Notes: generated from the sequence alone by a model not told the origin. DNA of 64,000 bases from Gemmatimonas sp. (GCF_021298855.1 NZ_JAJTHI010000061.1:1-64000), one strand, 5' to 3'. Positions 36,001-44,104 are shown, counted from the stretch's first letter. Translations and numbers: made by a program.

Positions 36001-36048
36001 TACTACAAGCGCATGGCGGCGGAAATCGGGGCACAGGCGGCGAGGTGA
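33043..36048 (+). CDS. Secreted VPS10/BNR-repeat beta-propeller protein (second copy)
   Basis: 1001 residues with a signal peptide (about 1-25, FAAPLVAQAP). The Asp-box blades (TTDNGITW, STDGGRTW, TTDGGRTW, STDGGNTW, SEDAGATW) run through most of the chain. A C-terminal beta domain, NPANGALVDYWLRDDGTKVAITVHDSTGRLVQ, aligns with NPPDGAMIDYWLARDAAAVTIELLDARGRVLR in the protein at 18205. The two are therefore clear paralogues with the same domain order. Role unknown; the pairing with a secreted M28 peptidase suggests peptide or glycopeptide use. Confidence 0.92.
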   Translation: MLTRLLPRVVPTVLLWATFAAPLVAQAPFRAADLGGLKLRSIGPASMSGRVVDMDVVESNPYTMYVAGATGGLWRTTDNGITWASIFDAPVHSIGDVAVFQPNPQILWVGTGERANRQSVGWGDGVYKSTDGGRTWVNMGLRTSMHIGRIQLHPTNPDIAWVAAQGSVWGAGGERGLYKTTDGGRTWTRTLHVDDETGVTDVALDWNDPSVLYAASYQRRRSAYGFDGGGPGSALWKSTDGGNTWAKLTGRGLPEGEYGRIGIAIYRKNPRIVVISVEQGARYNASTAYIQRKAGVYRSEDAGATWTFMSDWNPRPMYASQPTIDPNDDQRVYMLNAYSFSDDGGKTFTAPRTTTHGDDRFVWVNPKDSRHVIKLDDGGIGISYDRGRTFLFVSSLPLSQFYRVAVDNAVPFNVYGGLQDNGCWVGPSASWTTSGILNEHWSRLCGGDGFFVVPNPKNPRTVYSASQFLGLQKNDTRTWQVQDLRPGDSTGRIGGRRNWETWGKPGATQVLGNAMHPANWDAPIVISPHDTNTLYVGMQHLFTSKDGGRTWQSLGDMTTGVDRSTLPLMGRTPSEATLSLDDGVPYFPGVTALAESPLVKGLLYVGTDDGRLRVSRNGGLSWTDAQSKLPGLPKDAWFAGVEPSRHAAGTVYVVVDNHRSNDLTNYVYRSTDYGVTWSRIEGDLPPNRVARTIREDVRNPRLLYLATEFGLFISPNGGSHWVSLRANMPLMPFNDIALHARDNALVLGSHARGVWVLDQLNALQELTPEVTAMPAQLFSLQPAHQIRTTNLRPHTGDMVFRGENPANGALVDYWLRDDGTKVAITVHDSTGRLVQSLAPSAARGLNRVVWNLRHADLPVRSGGGEDDDEGPRATTPGPLVLPGTYTVRLVHDGRTLERKVLVKEDPRVTVSRAERMAWTAFHRDVAGTLGAVAEVAARVRALSGTDAATQDLKRQAGELQSRLATLYSAVGRWTGTPTADQRSQLRYYKRMAAEIGAQAAR

Positions 36049-36103
36049 GCACGGCCGTCCGCAGGACACCCTGAGAACCGACCACCGAAACACCAGACTG
36101 CAC

Positions 36104-36140
36104 ACTCCCCTCGACTGCAGGCGATTTCGAGGGGAGTTTG
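36104..36140 (+). terminator. Rho-independent terminator after the VPS10/BNR gene
   Basis: ACTCCCCTCG (36104-36113) pairs perfectly with CGAGGGGAGT (36128-36137), followed by TTTG. It is 56 bases past the stop codon, and 36141-36236 shows no gene. Confidence 0.8.
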
Positions 36141-36236
36141 TCGTTCGTAGATGCAGTTCCCGGTGCTCCGTCTGCTGGTGCATACCTCATCCGGTCATCC
36201 GGTTTCCGCCGCTGGCGCCATCCCCTCGATGGCTGC

Positions 36237-36719
36237 ATGTTCGCGCACATGACCATCCTGTCCGTGAACATCATGTGGGCCATCGTCCTTTTCGGTGTGC
36301 TGCTGTGGACCACGGCCTGTGTGGTGCTCAACGCCGCGCTGCGCAAAGGCATGGGGATCATGGGGCTCGCGCTCAGCTACGGCGTGTTGGTGTGGATGCT
36401 TGTCGATGTGCCGCTCCGCGAAGCTCTCGTCACCTGGGGCGTGTTTGCCGCGTTCGGTGGATTGCTGACGGTGATGTACGAGCTGTGGGCGCGGCGCAAG
36501 TACGCGGGGAGCGGGCGTACCTCGCGCCCCCTGGTGCGCCTCGGGGGGGTGTTTCTGTGGCCCGCGATGGTGCCGGACGCGGTGGGGCTGATGCTGAATG
36601 ACCTCGGCATCATTCCGGCGGACGAACGGAGTGAGACGCACGAGGAGGACGCGCGGAAGATCACGGGGGAGATGCGGGCCGTGGAGGTCGAGCGGCCGGT
36701 TTCGTCGCGGGCGACTTAA
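36237..36719 (+). CDS. Small membrane protein of unknown family
   Basis: 160 residues. Two or three hydrophobic segments are clear: ILSVNIMWAIVLFGVLLWTT, GIMGLALSYGVLVWMLV and LVTWGVFAAFGGLLTVMYELW. A shorter one, GVFLWPAMVPDAVGLML, follows. The C-terminal 40 residues are charged and cytoplasmic in character. No family is recognised. ATG 36237 and ATG 36249 are both possible and neither has a good ribosome binding site. The stop codon touches the large palindrome that begins at 36722. Confidence 0.6.
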   Translation: MFAHMTILSVNIMWAIVLFGVLLWTTACVVLNAALRKGMGIMGLALSYGVLVWMLVDVPLREALVTWGVFAAFGGLLTVMYELWARRKYAGSGRTSRPLVRLGGVFLWPAMVPDAVGLMLNDLGIIPADERSETHEEDARKITGEMRAVEVERPVSSRAT

Positions 36720-36721
36720 CG

Positions 36722-36906
36722 GCAGACGGCAGACGGCAGGAACGACAGCACGCAGTAAGCAGGAATGCGGAAGAACGGGCGCGCCGCGAAGCGGTCGCGC
36801 CCGATTTCCATTGCGGTAGGGAAATCGGCGGCGGCGCTTCGCGCCGACCGCCGCTTTCCATATTCCTCCCGTCTGCGTGCTGTCGTTCCTGCCGTCTGCC
36901 GTCTGC
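36722..36906. repeat. Large structured palindrome, family II, copy 1
   Basis: The outer arms 36722-36755 and 36873-36906 are a perfect 34-bp inverted repeat. Inside are three smaller hairpins: one built on GGGCGCG/CGCGCCC, one on CCGATTTCC/GGAAATCGG, and one on CGGCGG/CCGCCG. The inner core 36804-36837 is matched at 31 of 34 positions by the reverse complement of 52762-52795. The whole would fold as a long stem with a three-leaf head. It separates two same-strand genes. Confidence 0.9.
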
Positions 36907-36933
36907 TGTTGTCGAGACGCTGCGGTACACCAG

Positions 36934-36939
36934 TAAATT
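36934..36939 (+). promoter_or_regulatory. Candidate promoter TTGTCG-19-TAAATT before the deacetylase gene
   Basis: TAAATT ends 7 bases before the ATG at 36947. TTGTCG at 36909-36914, just outside the palindrome, is a possible -35 at a long 19-base spacing. Confidence 0.45.
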
Positions 36940-36946
36940 GCCGCCC

Positions 36947-37852
36947 ATGCTCCACCTGTGGTCCTCCTCCCGCTACGCCATCGACCTCCCCGACGGCCAC
37001 CGCTTCCCCATGGCCAAGTACGCCCTGCTGCGAGAGGGGGTGTTGCGCGAGGGCTTGGTGCCGCCCGAGCGCCTGCACGACCCGGCGCCGGCCTCGCTCG
37101 ACGACCTGCTGCGCGTACACACGCCGGCGTACGTGTCCCACATCGTGCACGGCACGCTGCCGTACGCCGAACAGCGTCGCATCGGCCTGCCGTGGAGCGA
37201 GGCCTTCGTGGAGCGTGCCTTCCGGGTGGTGCAGGGCACCATCGAGGCCAGCGAGGCCGCCCTGCAGTACGGGGTGGCCATGAATCTCGCCGGCGGTACG
37301 CACCACGCCTTCCCTGACCGCGGCGAGGGCTTCTGCACTTTCAATGACGTGGCCGTGGCGGTGCGCCGCCTGCAGGCACTGGGCCGGGTGCGCCGCGTGG
37401 CCATCGTGGACCTCGACGTGCACCAGGGGAACGGCACGCACGGCTGCTTTGCCGGCGACCCCGACGTCTACACGTTCAGCATGCACGGCGCCAAGAACTT
37501 CCCCTTCCACAAGGTGCCCGGTACCCGCGATGTCGAGCTGGCCGACGGCACCGGTGATGACGAGTACCTCGACCTGCTGCAGCGGCATCTCCCCGAGGTG
37601 CTGCGCGCATCACACCCCGACCTCGTGGTGTACCTGAGTGGCGCCGACCCGCACGAAGGAGACCGGCTGGGCCGGCTTCGACTCACCTTCGACGGGCTCA
37701 TGAGTCGCGACCGCTTCGTGATCGGCAGCTGCCGCGACGTGGGGATCCCCGTGTGTACCACCATGAGTGGCGGCTATGGCCGTGACGTGCACGACACGGT
37801 GGCCGTGCACCTCAACACGGTACGGGTGCTGCGGGCCTTTGCTGCCGGGTGA
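36947..37852 (+). CDS. Histone-deacetylase-family (acetoin utilisation/polyamine deacetylase-like) hydrolase
   Basis: 301 residues. The arginase-fold deacetylase motifs are present: GGTHHAFPDRGEGFCTFND with the tandem His of the active site, VAIVDLDVHQGNGT with the zinc-binding Asp and His, and LSGADPHEGDRLG with the third zinc Asp. TMSGGYG near the end closes the active site. Bacterial relatives remove acetyl groups from polyamines, acetoin-pathway enzymes or other amines; the substrate here is unknown. No signal peptide. Followed by the sugar dehydrogenase after a gap of 68 bases. Confidence 0.92.
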   Translation: MLHLWSSSRYAIDLPDGHRFPMAKYALLREGVLREGLVPPERLHDPAPASLDDLLRVHTPAYVSHIVHGTLPYAEQRRIGLPWSEAFVERAFRVVQGTIEASEAALQYGVAMNLAGGTHHAFPDRGEGFCTFNDVAVAVRRLQALGRVRRVAIVDLDVHQGNGTHGCFAGDPDVYTFSMHGAKNFPFHKVPGTRDVELADGTGDDEYLDLLQRHLPEVLRASHPDLVVYLSGADPHEGDRLGRLRLTFDGLMSRDRFVIGSCRDVGIPVCTTMSGGYGRDVHDTVAVHLNTVRVLRAFAAG

Positions 37853-37920
37853 GCCGCTGGCGCTCCGGGGCGATAGCTTTGTGGGGGTATTTCTCACCTC
37901 AGCGCACTCTGGGAGCTCCT

Positions 37921-39087
37921 ATGCGTGATTCCATCCTGCGGCGCAGCGCCGCGGTTCTGCTTCCCCTGGTCCTTGCCGCCAGCGCCGCCGGTGCGCAGGG
38001 GCAGGTCTACCGGTCATCAGCCCACGACTACCGCGTGGTGAAGGTCGTCGACGGGCTCGTGAACCCGTGGGGCATGGCGTTCCTCCCCAACGGGGACCTG
38101 CTGGTGACGGAGCGGGGCGGGCGGCTGCGCATCGTGCGCGGTGGCGCGCTCGTGGCCACACCGGTGGCCGGCGTGCCGGCCGTGGTGGCGGCTGGGCAGG
38201 GCGGCCTGCTCGACGTGGCGCTGCACCCGCAGTTCGCCACGAACCGGCTGGTGTACCTCACCTACTCCAAGCAGATGCCCGGTGGCTCGACCACGGCGCT
38301 GCATCTGGCGCGCTTCGAGAACGATGCGCTGGTGGGAGGCAAGGACATCTTCATCGCCGAATCGAAGGGGCGACCGGGCCACTTCGGTTCGCGCATCACC
38401 TTCGACAAGTCGGGGCACCTGTTCATCAGCGTGGGCGACCGGCAGATCGCGCCCGAGGGCGACCTGACGAAACACCCCGCGCAGGACCTGTCCAATCACC
38501 ACGGCAAGATCATCCGGCTCGACCTCGACGGCAGTGTACCGACGGACAATCCGTTCGCCAGGCAGGCCGGCGCGAAGCCGGAGATCTGGAGCTACGGGCA
38601 TCGCAATCCGCAGGGGCTGCTGGTGCACCCGGTCACGGGCGATCTGTGGGAAGTGGAGCACGGTCCGCAGGGCGGCGACGAGCTGAACCTGGTGGAGCCC
38701 GGCAAGAACTACGGGTGGCCCGTCGTGGGCTTTGGCGTGAACTACGGTCCCGGCAAGGCCATTCATGCCAGCACCATGGCGCCGGGCATGGAAAACGCGA
38801 AGCATGTATGGGTGCCGTCCATCGCCACGTCGGGGCTGCTGGTGTACACCGGCAGCAAGTTCCCCGAGTGGAAGGGGAGCGTCTTCGTGGGCGGGCTCGC
38901 GGGGATGCGCGTGGCGCGTCTCACGCTCGACGGACAGAAGGCGGAACTGGCCGACAATCTCGTGAAGGGGATGGGCCGCATCCGTGATGTGCGCCAGGGG
39001 CCTGATGGCTTCATCTATCTCGCAGTGGACGACGCGCAGGGCAAGCCAACCCCCGTGGTGCGGCTCGAGCCGGTGGCGCGCAAGTAA
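37921..39087 (+). CDS. PQQ-dependent sugar (aldose) dehydrogenase, periplasmic
   Basis: 388 residues, signal peptide about 1-24 (ASAAGAQG). The six-bladed GSDH/YliI propeller shows as LVNPWGMAFLPNGDLLVTERGGRLR, GQGGLLDVALHPQF and SYGHRNPQGLLVHPVTGDLWEVEHGPQGGDELNL. This last segment is the family's signature for PQQ and calcium binding. LAVDDAQGKPTPVVRLEP closes the last blade. It oxidises aldose sugars in the periplasm with PQQ; whether this organism makes PQQ cannot be seen here. GGAG 6 bases before the ATG. Its stop overlaps the GH16 start. Confidence 0.92.
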   Translation: MRDSILRRSAAVLLPLVLAASAAGAQGQVYRSSAHDYRVVKVVDGLVNPWGMAFLPNGDLLVTERGGRLRIVRGGALVATPVAGVPAVVAAGQGGLLDVALHPQFATNRLVYLTYSKQMPGGSTTALHLARFENDALVGGKDIFIAESKGRPGHFGSRITFDKSGHLFISVGDRQIAPEGDLTKHPAQDLSNHHGKIIRLDLDGSVPTDNPFARQAGAKPEIWSYGHRNPQGLLVHPVTGDLWEVEHGPQGGDELNLVEPGKNYGWPVVGFGVNYGPGKAIHASTMAPGMENAKHVWVPSIATSGLLVYTGSKFPEWKGSVFVGGLAGMRVARLTLDGQKAELADNLVKGMGRIRDVRQGPDGFIYLAVDDAQGKPTPVVRLEPVARK

Positions 39088-40076
39088 TGCGTGAGTGGCG
39101 AAGGGGTCGCCGCCGCGGTGCGCTGTTGCGCATCGCGGCGGTGTGCGTTTCTGCTGCGGGGCTGAGTGCCGCGGTCACGGCCTGCGACACGCGGGGCAAC
39201 CGCTTCGGCACCGTGGCCACGGCCGCGGCGTCGAGGGGTAATGCCGATCGCCCCGGCTGGACGCTTGCCTGGTACGACGAGTTCAACGACACGACCCTTG
39301 ATGCCACCAGGTGGGCGGCCGAAGAGGGTAACGGCTTCTGGAACGCCGACAGCAGTGCGTACGTGAGCGGCTGGGGCAACGACGAACTGCAGTGCTACAC
39401 CACGTCGCCCGCCAACGTGCGGGTACAGGACGGCGCGCTCCGCATCATCGCCCGGCGGGAGTCCGTGCCCAACGTGTCGTCGCGTGACAGCACCGATCGC
39501 TGCGCGTACTCGTCGGCGCGCCTCAAGACGCGGGCGCACGACGGGCGCGAGCTGTTCGCGCAGCAGTACGGGCGCATCGAGTTCCGCGCGCGACTCCCCG
39601 AAGGACAGGGGCTGTGGCCAGCGCTGTGGCTGCTGCCGCTGCGCGACCGCTACGGTACCTGGGCCGCGAGCGGCGAGATCGACGTCATGGAAGCGCGCGG
39701 CCAGAACCCGCAGGTGGTGCTGGGCACGCTGCATTACGGCGGCCAGTGGCCGAACAACGTGCACACCGGCATGGACTACACGCTGCCGAACACGGGCCGC
39801 ATCAGCGACTGGCACGTCTACGGCATCGAGTGGAGCCCCAGGCGCATCGCGTGGTTCGTGGACGACTCGCTCTACCAGACGCAGACCGACTGGTACAGCG
39901 GCACCGACAGCACGCAGAAGGGCAAGGGAACGGCACCCTTCGATCAACCTTTCTACCTCGTCATGAACCTCGCCATCGGTGGCCGATTCCTGGGCTCACC
40001 CGACAGCACGACAACATTCCCCGGCGAGATGCAGGTGGATTGGGTGAGGGCGTACGGCAAACGGCAGGAGCGTTGA
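39087..40076 (+). CDS. GH16-family glycoside hydrolase (beta-glucanase/laminarinase type), lipoprotein
   Basis: 329 residues. A lipobox AVTAC (Cys33) predicts membrane anchoring. The catalytic motif GEIDVMEARG carries the nucleophile E197, D199 and acid/base E202. LAWYDEFNDTTLDATRW and the YGRIEFRARLPEGQGLWPALWLLP strand are typical of GH16 laminarinases that cut beta-1,3-glucans. Its position after a sugar dehydrogenase suggests use of glucan breakdown products, which is inference. Shares one base with the upstream gene's end. Confidence 0.92.
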   Translation: MREWRRGRRRGALLRIAAVCVSAAGLSAAVTACDTRGNRFGTVATAAASRGNADRPGWTLAWYDEFNDTTLDATRWAAEEGNGFWNADSSAYVSGWGNDELQCYTTSPANVRVQDGALRIIARRESVPNVSSRDSTDRCAYSSARLKTRAHDGRELFAQQYGRIEFRARLPEGQGLWPALWLLPLRDRYGTWAASGEIDVMEARGQNPQVVLGTLHYGGQWPNNVHTGMDYTLPNTGRISDWHVYGIEWSPRRIAWFVDDSLYQTQTDWYSGTDSTQKGKGTAPFDQPFYLVMNLAIGGRFLGSPDSTTTFPGEMQVDWVRAYGKRQER

Positions 40077-40101
40077 GTACCACAGCGTAAAGCGTTGCCG
40101 C

Positions 40102-40605
40102 CTAGATCAGCGGCGGCTCCATCCCCAGGTCTTCCCACTCTTCCTTCGCCGGTCCGTAGACGCCCGGCACACGAAGGCCGGCTTGGCGCATCAGTACCGT
40201 CATCTGCCCTCGATGATGAATCTGGTGGCTCATCAGTGCCGCCAGCGTCATCGCCTTGGTCCACGTGAATCCGTACATGTCGTCGGTCGTGGTGAGGGTG
40301 AGATCGGTCCACTTGGCCTTGATCTCTTCCACGAGGGACAACGCCGCCGACGCGTAGCCGTGCGCAATCTCCACTGCGGTCGACGGCACCTCTTCGTGTT
40401 CGCCCACGCCGCCCACGGCGAGCCCCGTCTTGTTCATCATCTCGGGAATGGTCTGCGCGATGTGCCAAGCGAGCCGGCCGAGGTTACGCCCCCCCGGATA
40501 CATCGGCTGCGAGAGTGACGCGTCGGTGAGCGCGTCCATGAGCTTCTGCGTGTCCGCACTTTCGAATGCCCAGTGCGAGAGGAATTCTTCGAGGGTGTGA
40601 TACAT
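40102..40605 (-). CDS. DinB-family four-helix-bundle protein
   Basis: 167 residues. The DinB plan is visible: LARLAWHIAQ-like NLGRLAWHIAQTIPEMM supplies the first metal His, and LMSHQIHHRGQMTVLMRQAGLRVPGVYGP supplies the second and third in the typical HxxHRGQ form. These proteins bind a metal between helices and may act as thiol-dependent transferases; the substrate is unknown. No signal peptide. Convergent with the GH16 gene, 25 bases apart. Confidence 0.9.
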   Translation of the reverse strand: MYHTLEEFLSHWAFESADTQKLMDALTDASLSQPMYPGGRNLGRLAWHIAQTIPEMMNKTGLAVGGVGEHEEVPSTAVEIAHGYASAALSLVEEIKAKWTDLTLTTTDDMYGFTWTKAMTLAALMSHQIHHRGQMTVLMRQAGLRVPGVYGPAKEEWEDLGMEPPLI

Positions 40606-40779
40606 GGCGGGCAGCTCGGAAGGGGGTGGGAAGAACCGGGGTGCAGCCAAGTTCCCGCCGTCGTTGGCACCCGACAAGGGTGAAGTTGACGCCCCGGTGG
40701 AACTTCGCGGCGGCCTCATCACTACTTGGGAAGGACCATCACTGGGAACATTGGACCACGGGGATGAGGAGCGAGGTGG

Positions 40780-41724
40780 ATGCGGCGATCCGTGCGGCTG
40801 GGTGGGATGGTAGCGATTGGCATGATGTTGCTTGGCGCAACGACGCTGGGGGCGTTGCGGCTTGATGATCCGGTGCCCGGGTTCGCCGCCCGTCGGGGCG
40901 AGGTCGCGTCGGTCACGCGAGACGAGGCCACCGTTGAGGAGGGGCATCGGATCGAAGCGGTGACCGTGCGGTCCACCAGCGGCGTCACCGTGCCGATGCT
41001 GGTGAAGCGCCCGCTGGCCGACTCCGCCGCGCCATTGGTCCTCATTCTCGGCGGCCATGCCACGGGGCGCGATGCGGCGCGCCTCATTCCCGATACCCGC
41101 GGGCGGGTGGTGGTGGCGCTGTCGTACCCGTACACGGGGCCGCACCGCATGAAAGGGCTGGAAATCCTCAAGTGGGCACCGGACATCCGGCAGGCGCTGC
41201 ACGATACGCCGCCGGCCATTCAGCTGGCGCTCGACTGGCTCCTGCAGCAGCCGTGGGTGAATGCGCGCGAGGTGCACGGCGTGGGCGCCAGCCTGGGCAC
41301 CCCCTTCATGACCGTGGCGGCGGCACTCGACCCGCGCATCACGCACGTGTGGAGCGTGCACGGCGCGGGACGGACCCGCGATCTGCTGGCACACAATGCG
41401 CAGGAGTCGATGCCGGCGTTGTTTGCGCCGCTGGCGGGGACGCTGGCCGACGTGATCGTGGGTGGTCCCTATCTCACGCCGGAGAAGTGGGTACAGCGGG
41501 TGGCGCCGCGTCCGTACACCATGCTCAACGCCACGGAAGACGAGCGCCTGCCTCGCCCGGCCATCGAGGCGCTGTACGCGGCGGCCAGTGAGCCGAAAGC
41601 GATCGTGTGGTTCCCCGGCAAGCACGTCCAGCCCAATCGTCCGGAGATCGTGCGCGCGCTCGTGACGACGGTGCTCACGCGGATGGAGAAGGATACGGGA
41701 CGAATGACAACGGCCGACGATTGA
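40780..41724 (+). CDS. Exported alpha/beta hydrolase
   Basis: 314 residues with an N-terminal hydrophobic signal (VAIGMMLLGATTLGALRL). The hydrolase core includes LVLILGGHATGRDAAR, the nucleophile in GVGASLGTP, a probable acid in NATEDERLP and a His in FPGKHVQP. The fold resembles acetyl xylan esterase-like or dienelactone hydrolase-like enzymes, but no subfamily is certain. GAGGTGG directly precedes the ATG. The last codons form part of a perfect 15-bp hairpin. Confidence 0.82.
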   Translation: MRRSVRLGGMVAIGMMLLGATTLGALRLDDPVPGFAARRGEVASVTRDEATVEEGHRIEAVTVRSTSGVTVPMLVKRPLADSAAPLVLILGGHATGRDAARLIPDTRGRVVVALSYPYTGPHRMKGLEILKWAPDIRQALHDTPPAIQLALDWLLQQPWVNAREVHGVGASLGTPFMTVAAALDPRITHVWSVHGAGRTRDLLAHNAQESMPALFAPLAGTLADVIVGGPYLTPEKWVQRVAPRPYTMLNATEDERLPRPAIEALYAAASEPKAIVWFPGKHVQPNRPEIVRALVTTVLTRMEKDTGRMTTADD

Positions 41725-41740
41725 CTCGTCGGCCGTTGTC
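41706..41740. terminator. Perfect 15-bp hairpin between convergent genes
   Basis: GACAACGGCCGACGA (41706-41720) pairs with 41726-41740 around a 5-base loop that includes the TGA stop of the hydrolase. No U-tract follows on either strand, so it may act by stem strength alone for both converging transcripts. Confidence 0.7.
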
Positions 41741-41757
41741 AGAAAAACCGGCGATGA

Positions 41758-42402
41758 TCAGGCGTGCGACGCCCAGCTGGTCTCCCCCTTGGTGTACGGG
41801 AGGCACGGCTCGTACTTGCCCGGCGTCTCCTTGTAGCGCATCGCCTTCGTGTAGCCGATCTCGCTGGTGAAGAAGCCCAGCAGGGCGAGCTCCTTCATCA
41901 TGCGGAAGTAGTGCTGCGGCTCGTCGGGCTTGCGCGTCTTCTGGAAGGCGTGCTGCTCCTGGTCGAGCGTCGTGAGCACCGCCGTCCGCTGCTCCGGCGT
42001 GGCCTGCATGAAGCCGGTCTGGTGCGCCGCCTTGCACGCCTCCTCCAGCTTGGCCATCCCCTCGCGAAAGATCTTCTGATCGGCCGGCGTGTAGGTGTCG
42101 GTGACCATGAGCGCCATGAAGGGGCCCGTCGCCGCGGCCTTGGCGCCCGGTGACTTGGCCGTGGACGGCAGAATGGTGTCGGCCACCTCGTCGAGGAACT
42201 GCTGGTCGGCCACGCTGAACTCGCCAATGGCGGCCGGCCCGGTGGCCCCGGCCTGCGCACTGTCGGTGGCCGCCGGACGGTCGCCCGCGCAGGCGGTGAG
42301 CAGCTGGCTGCCGCCCACGAAGGCCACACCGCCCAGCAACATGCTCACGCGGCGGATCGCTTCGCGGCGATCGATCCCGGACATGCGTTCGAAGTCGGTC
42401 AT
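41758..42402 (-). CDS. Gluconate 2-dehydrogenase subunit 3-type (gamma) protein with Tat signal
   Basis: 214 residues. The N-terminus DRREAIRRVSMLLGGVAFVGGS is a twin-arginine-type signal, ending near the Cys of LLTAC. The mature part matches the small subunit of FAD-dependent membrane dehydrogenases (FSVADQQFLDEVADTILPSTAKSPGAKAA). In known complexes this subunit carries the large GMC subunit through the Tat pathway. The gene lies 13 bases after the GMC gene on the same strand, so the two almost certainly form one operon. Confidence 0.9.
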   Translation of the reverse strand: MTDFERMSGIDRREAIRRVSMLLGGVAFVGGSQLLTACAGDRPAATDSAQAGATGPAAIGEFSVADQQFLDEVADTILPSTAKSPGAKAAATGPFMALMVTDTYTPADQKIFREGMAKLEEACKAAHQTGFMQATPEQRTAVLTTLDQEQHAFQKTRKPDEPQHYFRMMKELALLGFFTSEIGYTKAMRYKETPGKYEPCLPYTKGETSWASHA

Positions 42403-42415
42403 GCGCGCGATCTCC

Positions 42416-44104
42416 TTACAGTTCGCGGCGCTTGAGCGCGTTCACGGCAAACTCCGCCGCCCGCGCCGTCAACGCCATGTAGGTGAGCGAGGGATTCACC
42501 GCCGCCGCCGACGTCATGCACGACCCGTCGGTCACGAACACGTTGGGTGCATCCCACACCTGGTTGTTGCCGTTCAGCACCGACGTCTTCGGGTCGCGCC
42601 CCATGCGCGCCGTCCCCATCTCGTGAATCCCCATGCCGGGCGCATAGCCGCCGTCGTACGTCTTCACGTCCTTCACGCCGCTGCTCTCCAGCATCTCCGC
42701 CATCTCGATGGTCATGTCCTTGCGCATCAGCCGCTCGTTCTCCTTGATCTCGCAGTCGATCTTGAGCACGGGCAGCCCCCACTTGTCGGTCTTGGTCTCG
42801 TCGATGCTGATCCTGTTGCTGTGGTCGGGGAGCATCTCGCCGAATGCGGTGGCGCCAATGGTCCACTCGCCCGGCTGCGCCATCTCGTCCTTGAAGTCGC
42901 CTCCAATCCCCAGTTCCGCCACGGCGCGCCCCCACCCTTCGCGGCTGGCACTGCCCTGATAGCCGAAGCCGCGCAGGTACGGACGCTTGTCGCCGAACAG
43001 GTTCTGCCAGCGCGGGATGTAGAAGCCCGTGGGACGACGGCCGTAGTAGTACTTGTCGTCGAATCCTTCGAGACGACCGCCCGCGCCGAGGCGGAAATGG
43101 TGGTCCATGAGGTTGTGCCCGAGTTCACCGCTCGAGCTGCCGAGCCCCTCGGGCCAGATGTCACGCGCCGAGCGCATGAGCAGCCAGGTGCTGTTGAGCG
43201 TCGACGCGCAGAGGAAGAAGATCTTGGCCTTGTATTCGGTGGCCTCCTTCGTGACCGCGTCCACCACACGCACGCCGCTCACCTTCTTGGTGTTCTTGTC
43301 GTACACGAGCTCGTGCACGATGCTGTTCACCTTGAGGGTGAGATTGCCCGTCTTCTGCGCGGCCGGCAGCGTGCTGGACTGCGTGCTGAAGTACGCGCCG
43401 AAGATGCACCCCAACCAGCAGGCATCGCGCGTCTGGCACTGTCCGCGGCCGGGGAGCGGCTGCGTGAGGTTGGCGCTGCGACCAATGATGAGGTGGCGCT
43501 TGCCACCGTAGGTCTTCTTGATCCGCTCGGCCACATGCTGCTCGCCGCAGTTGAGCGCGAACCCCGGAAGGAACTCGCTGTCGGGCAGCTGCGGCAGATT
43601 CTCGCGCGTCCCCTGAATGCCGGCATGCTTCTCCACGTAGGAGTACCACGGCGCGATGTCGCGGTAGCGGATGGGCCAGTCCACCGCGAGCCCCTCCTTG
43701 GCGTTCGCTTCGAAGTCGAAGTCGCTCCAGCGGTAGCTCTGGCGTCCCCACATGAGCGAGCGGCCGCCCAGGTGGTACCCGCGGTACCAGTCGAAACGCT
43801 TCACCTCGGTGTACGGGCTGTCCTTGTCGTTGGCCCAGTAGTCGAGGTTCTTCTCGTTCAGCGGGTAGTCGCGCTTCAGCACCGGATAGTCGGCTTCCAT
43901 CTGCTTCGTGCGTCCGCCGCGGTGCGGATATTCCCACGGGCCCTTGGTGGCGTTCTTGTAGCCGGTGATGTGGTCGATGTTGTGACCACGCTCCAGTAGC
44001 AGGACCTTGAGCCCCTTTTCGGTGAGTTCCTTGGCGGCCCAACCGCCCGAAATGCCGGAGCCCACGACAATCGCGTCGAACTCCGTCGTCTGTGCAGCCT
44101 GCAC
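42416..44104 (-). CDS. GMC-family FAD oxidoreductase (sugar/alcohol dehydrogenase large subunit)
   Basis: 562 residues. The FAD motif is AIVVGSGISGGWAAKELTEKGLKVLLLERG. WGRQSYRWSDFDFEAN, GHNLMDHHFRLG, GIHEMGTARMGRDP and VTDGSCMTSAAAVNPSLTYMALTARAAEF mark the GMC C-terminal domain. Relatives oxidise glucose, gluconate or 2-keto-gluconate and pass electrons to a cytochrome. It has no signal of its own, consistent with export by the Tat-bearing partner encoded next. A cytochrome c subunit is not encoded nearby. AGGAGG 5 bases before a GTG fixes the start at 44104. Confidence 0.93.
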   Translation of the reverse strand: MQAAQTTEFDAIVVGSGISGGWAAKELTEKGLKVLLLERGHNIDHITGYKNATKGPWEYPHRGGRTKQMEADYPVLKRDYPLNEKNLDYWANDKDSPYTEVKRFDWYRGYHLGGRSLMWGRQSYRWSDFDFEANAKEGLAVDWPIRYRDIAPWYSYVEKHAGIQGTRENLPQLPDSEFLPGFALNCGEQHVAERIKKTYGGKRHLIIGRSANLTQPLPGRGQCQTRDACWLGCIFGAYFSTQSSTLPAAQKTGNLTLKVNSIVHELVYDKNTKKVSGVRVVDAVTKEATEYKAKIFFLCASTLNSTWLLMRSARDIWPEGLGSSSGELGHNLMDHHFRLGAGGRLEGFDDKYYYGRRPTGFYIPRWQNLFGDKRPYLRGFGYQGSASREGWGRAVAELGIGGDFKDEMAQPGEWTIGATAFGEMLPDHSNRISIDETKTDKWGLPVLKIDCEIKENERLMRKDMTIEMAEMLESSGVKDVKTYDGGYAPGMGIHEMGTARMGRDPKTSVLNGNNQVWDAPNVFVTDGSCMTSAAAVNPSLTYMALTARAAEFAVNALKRREL

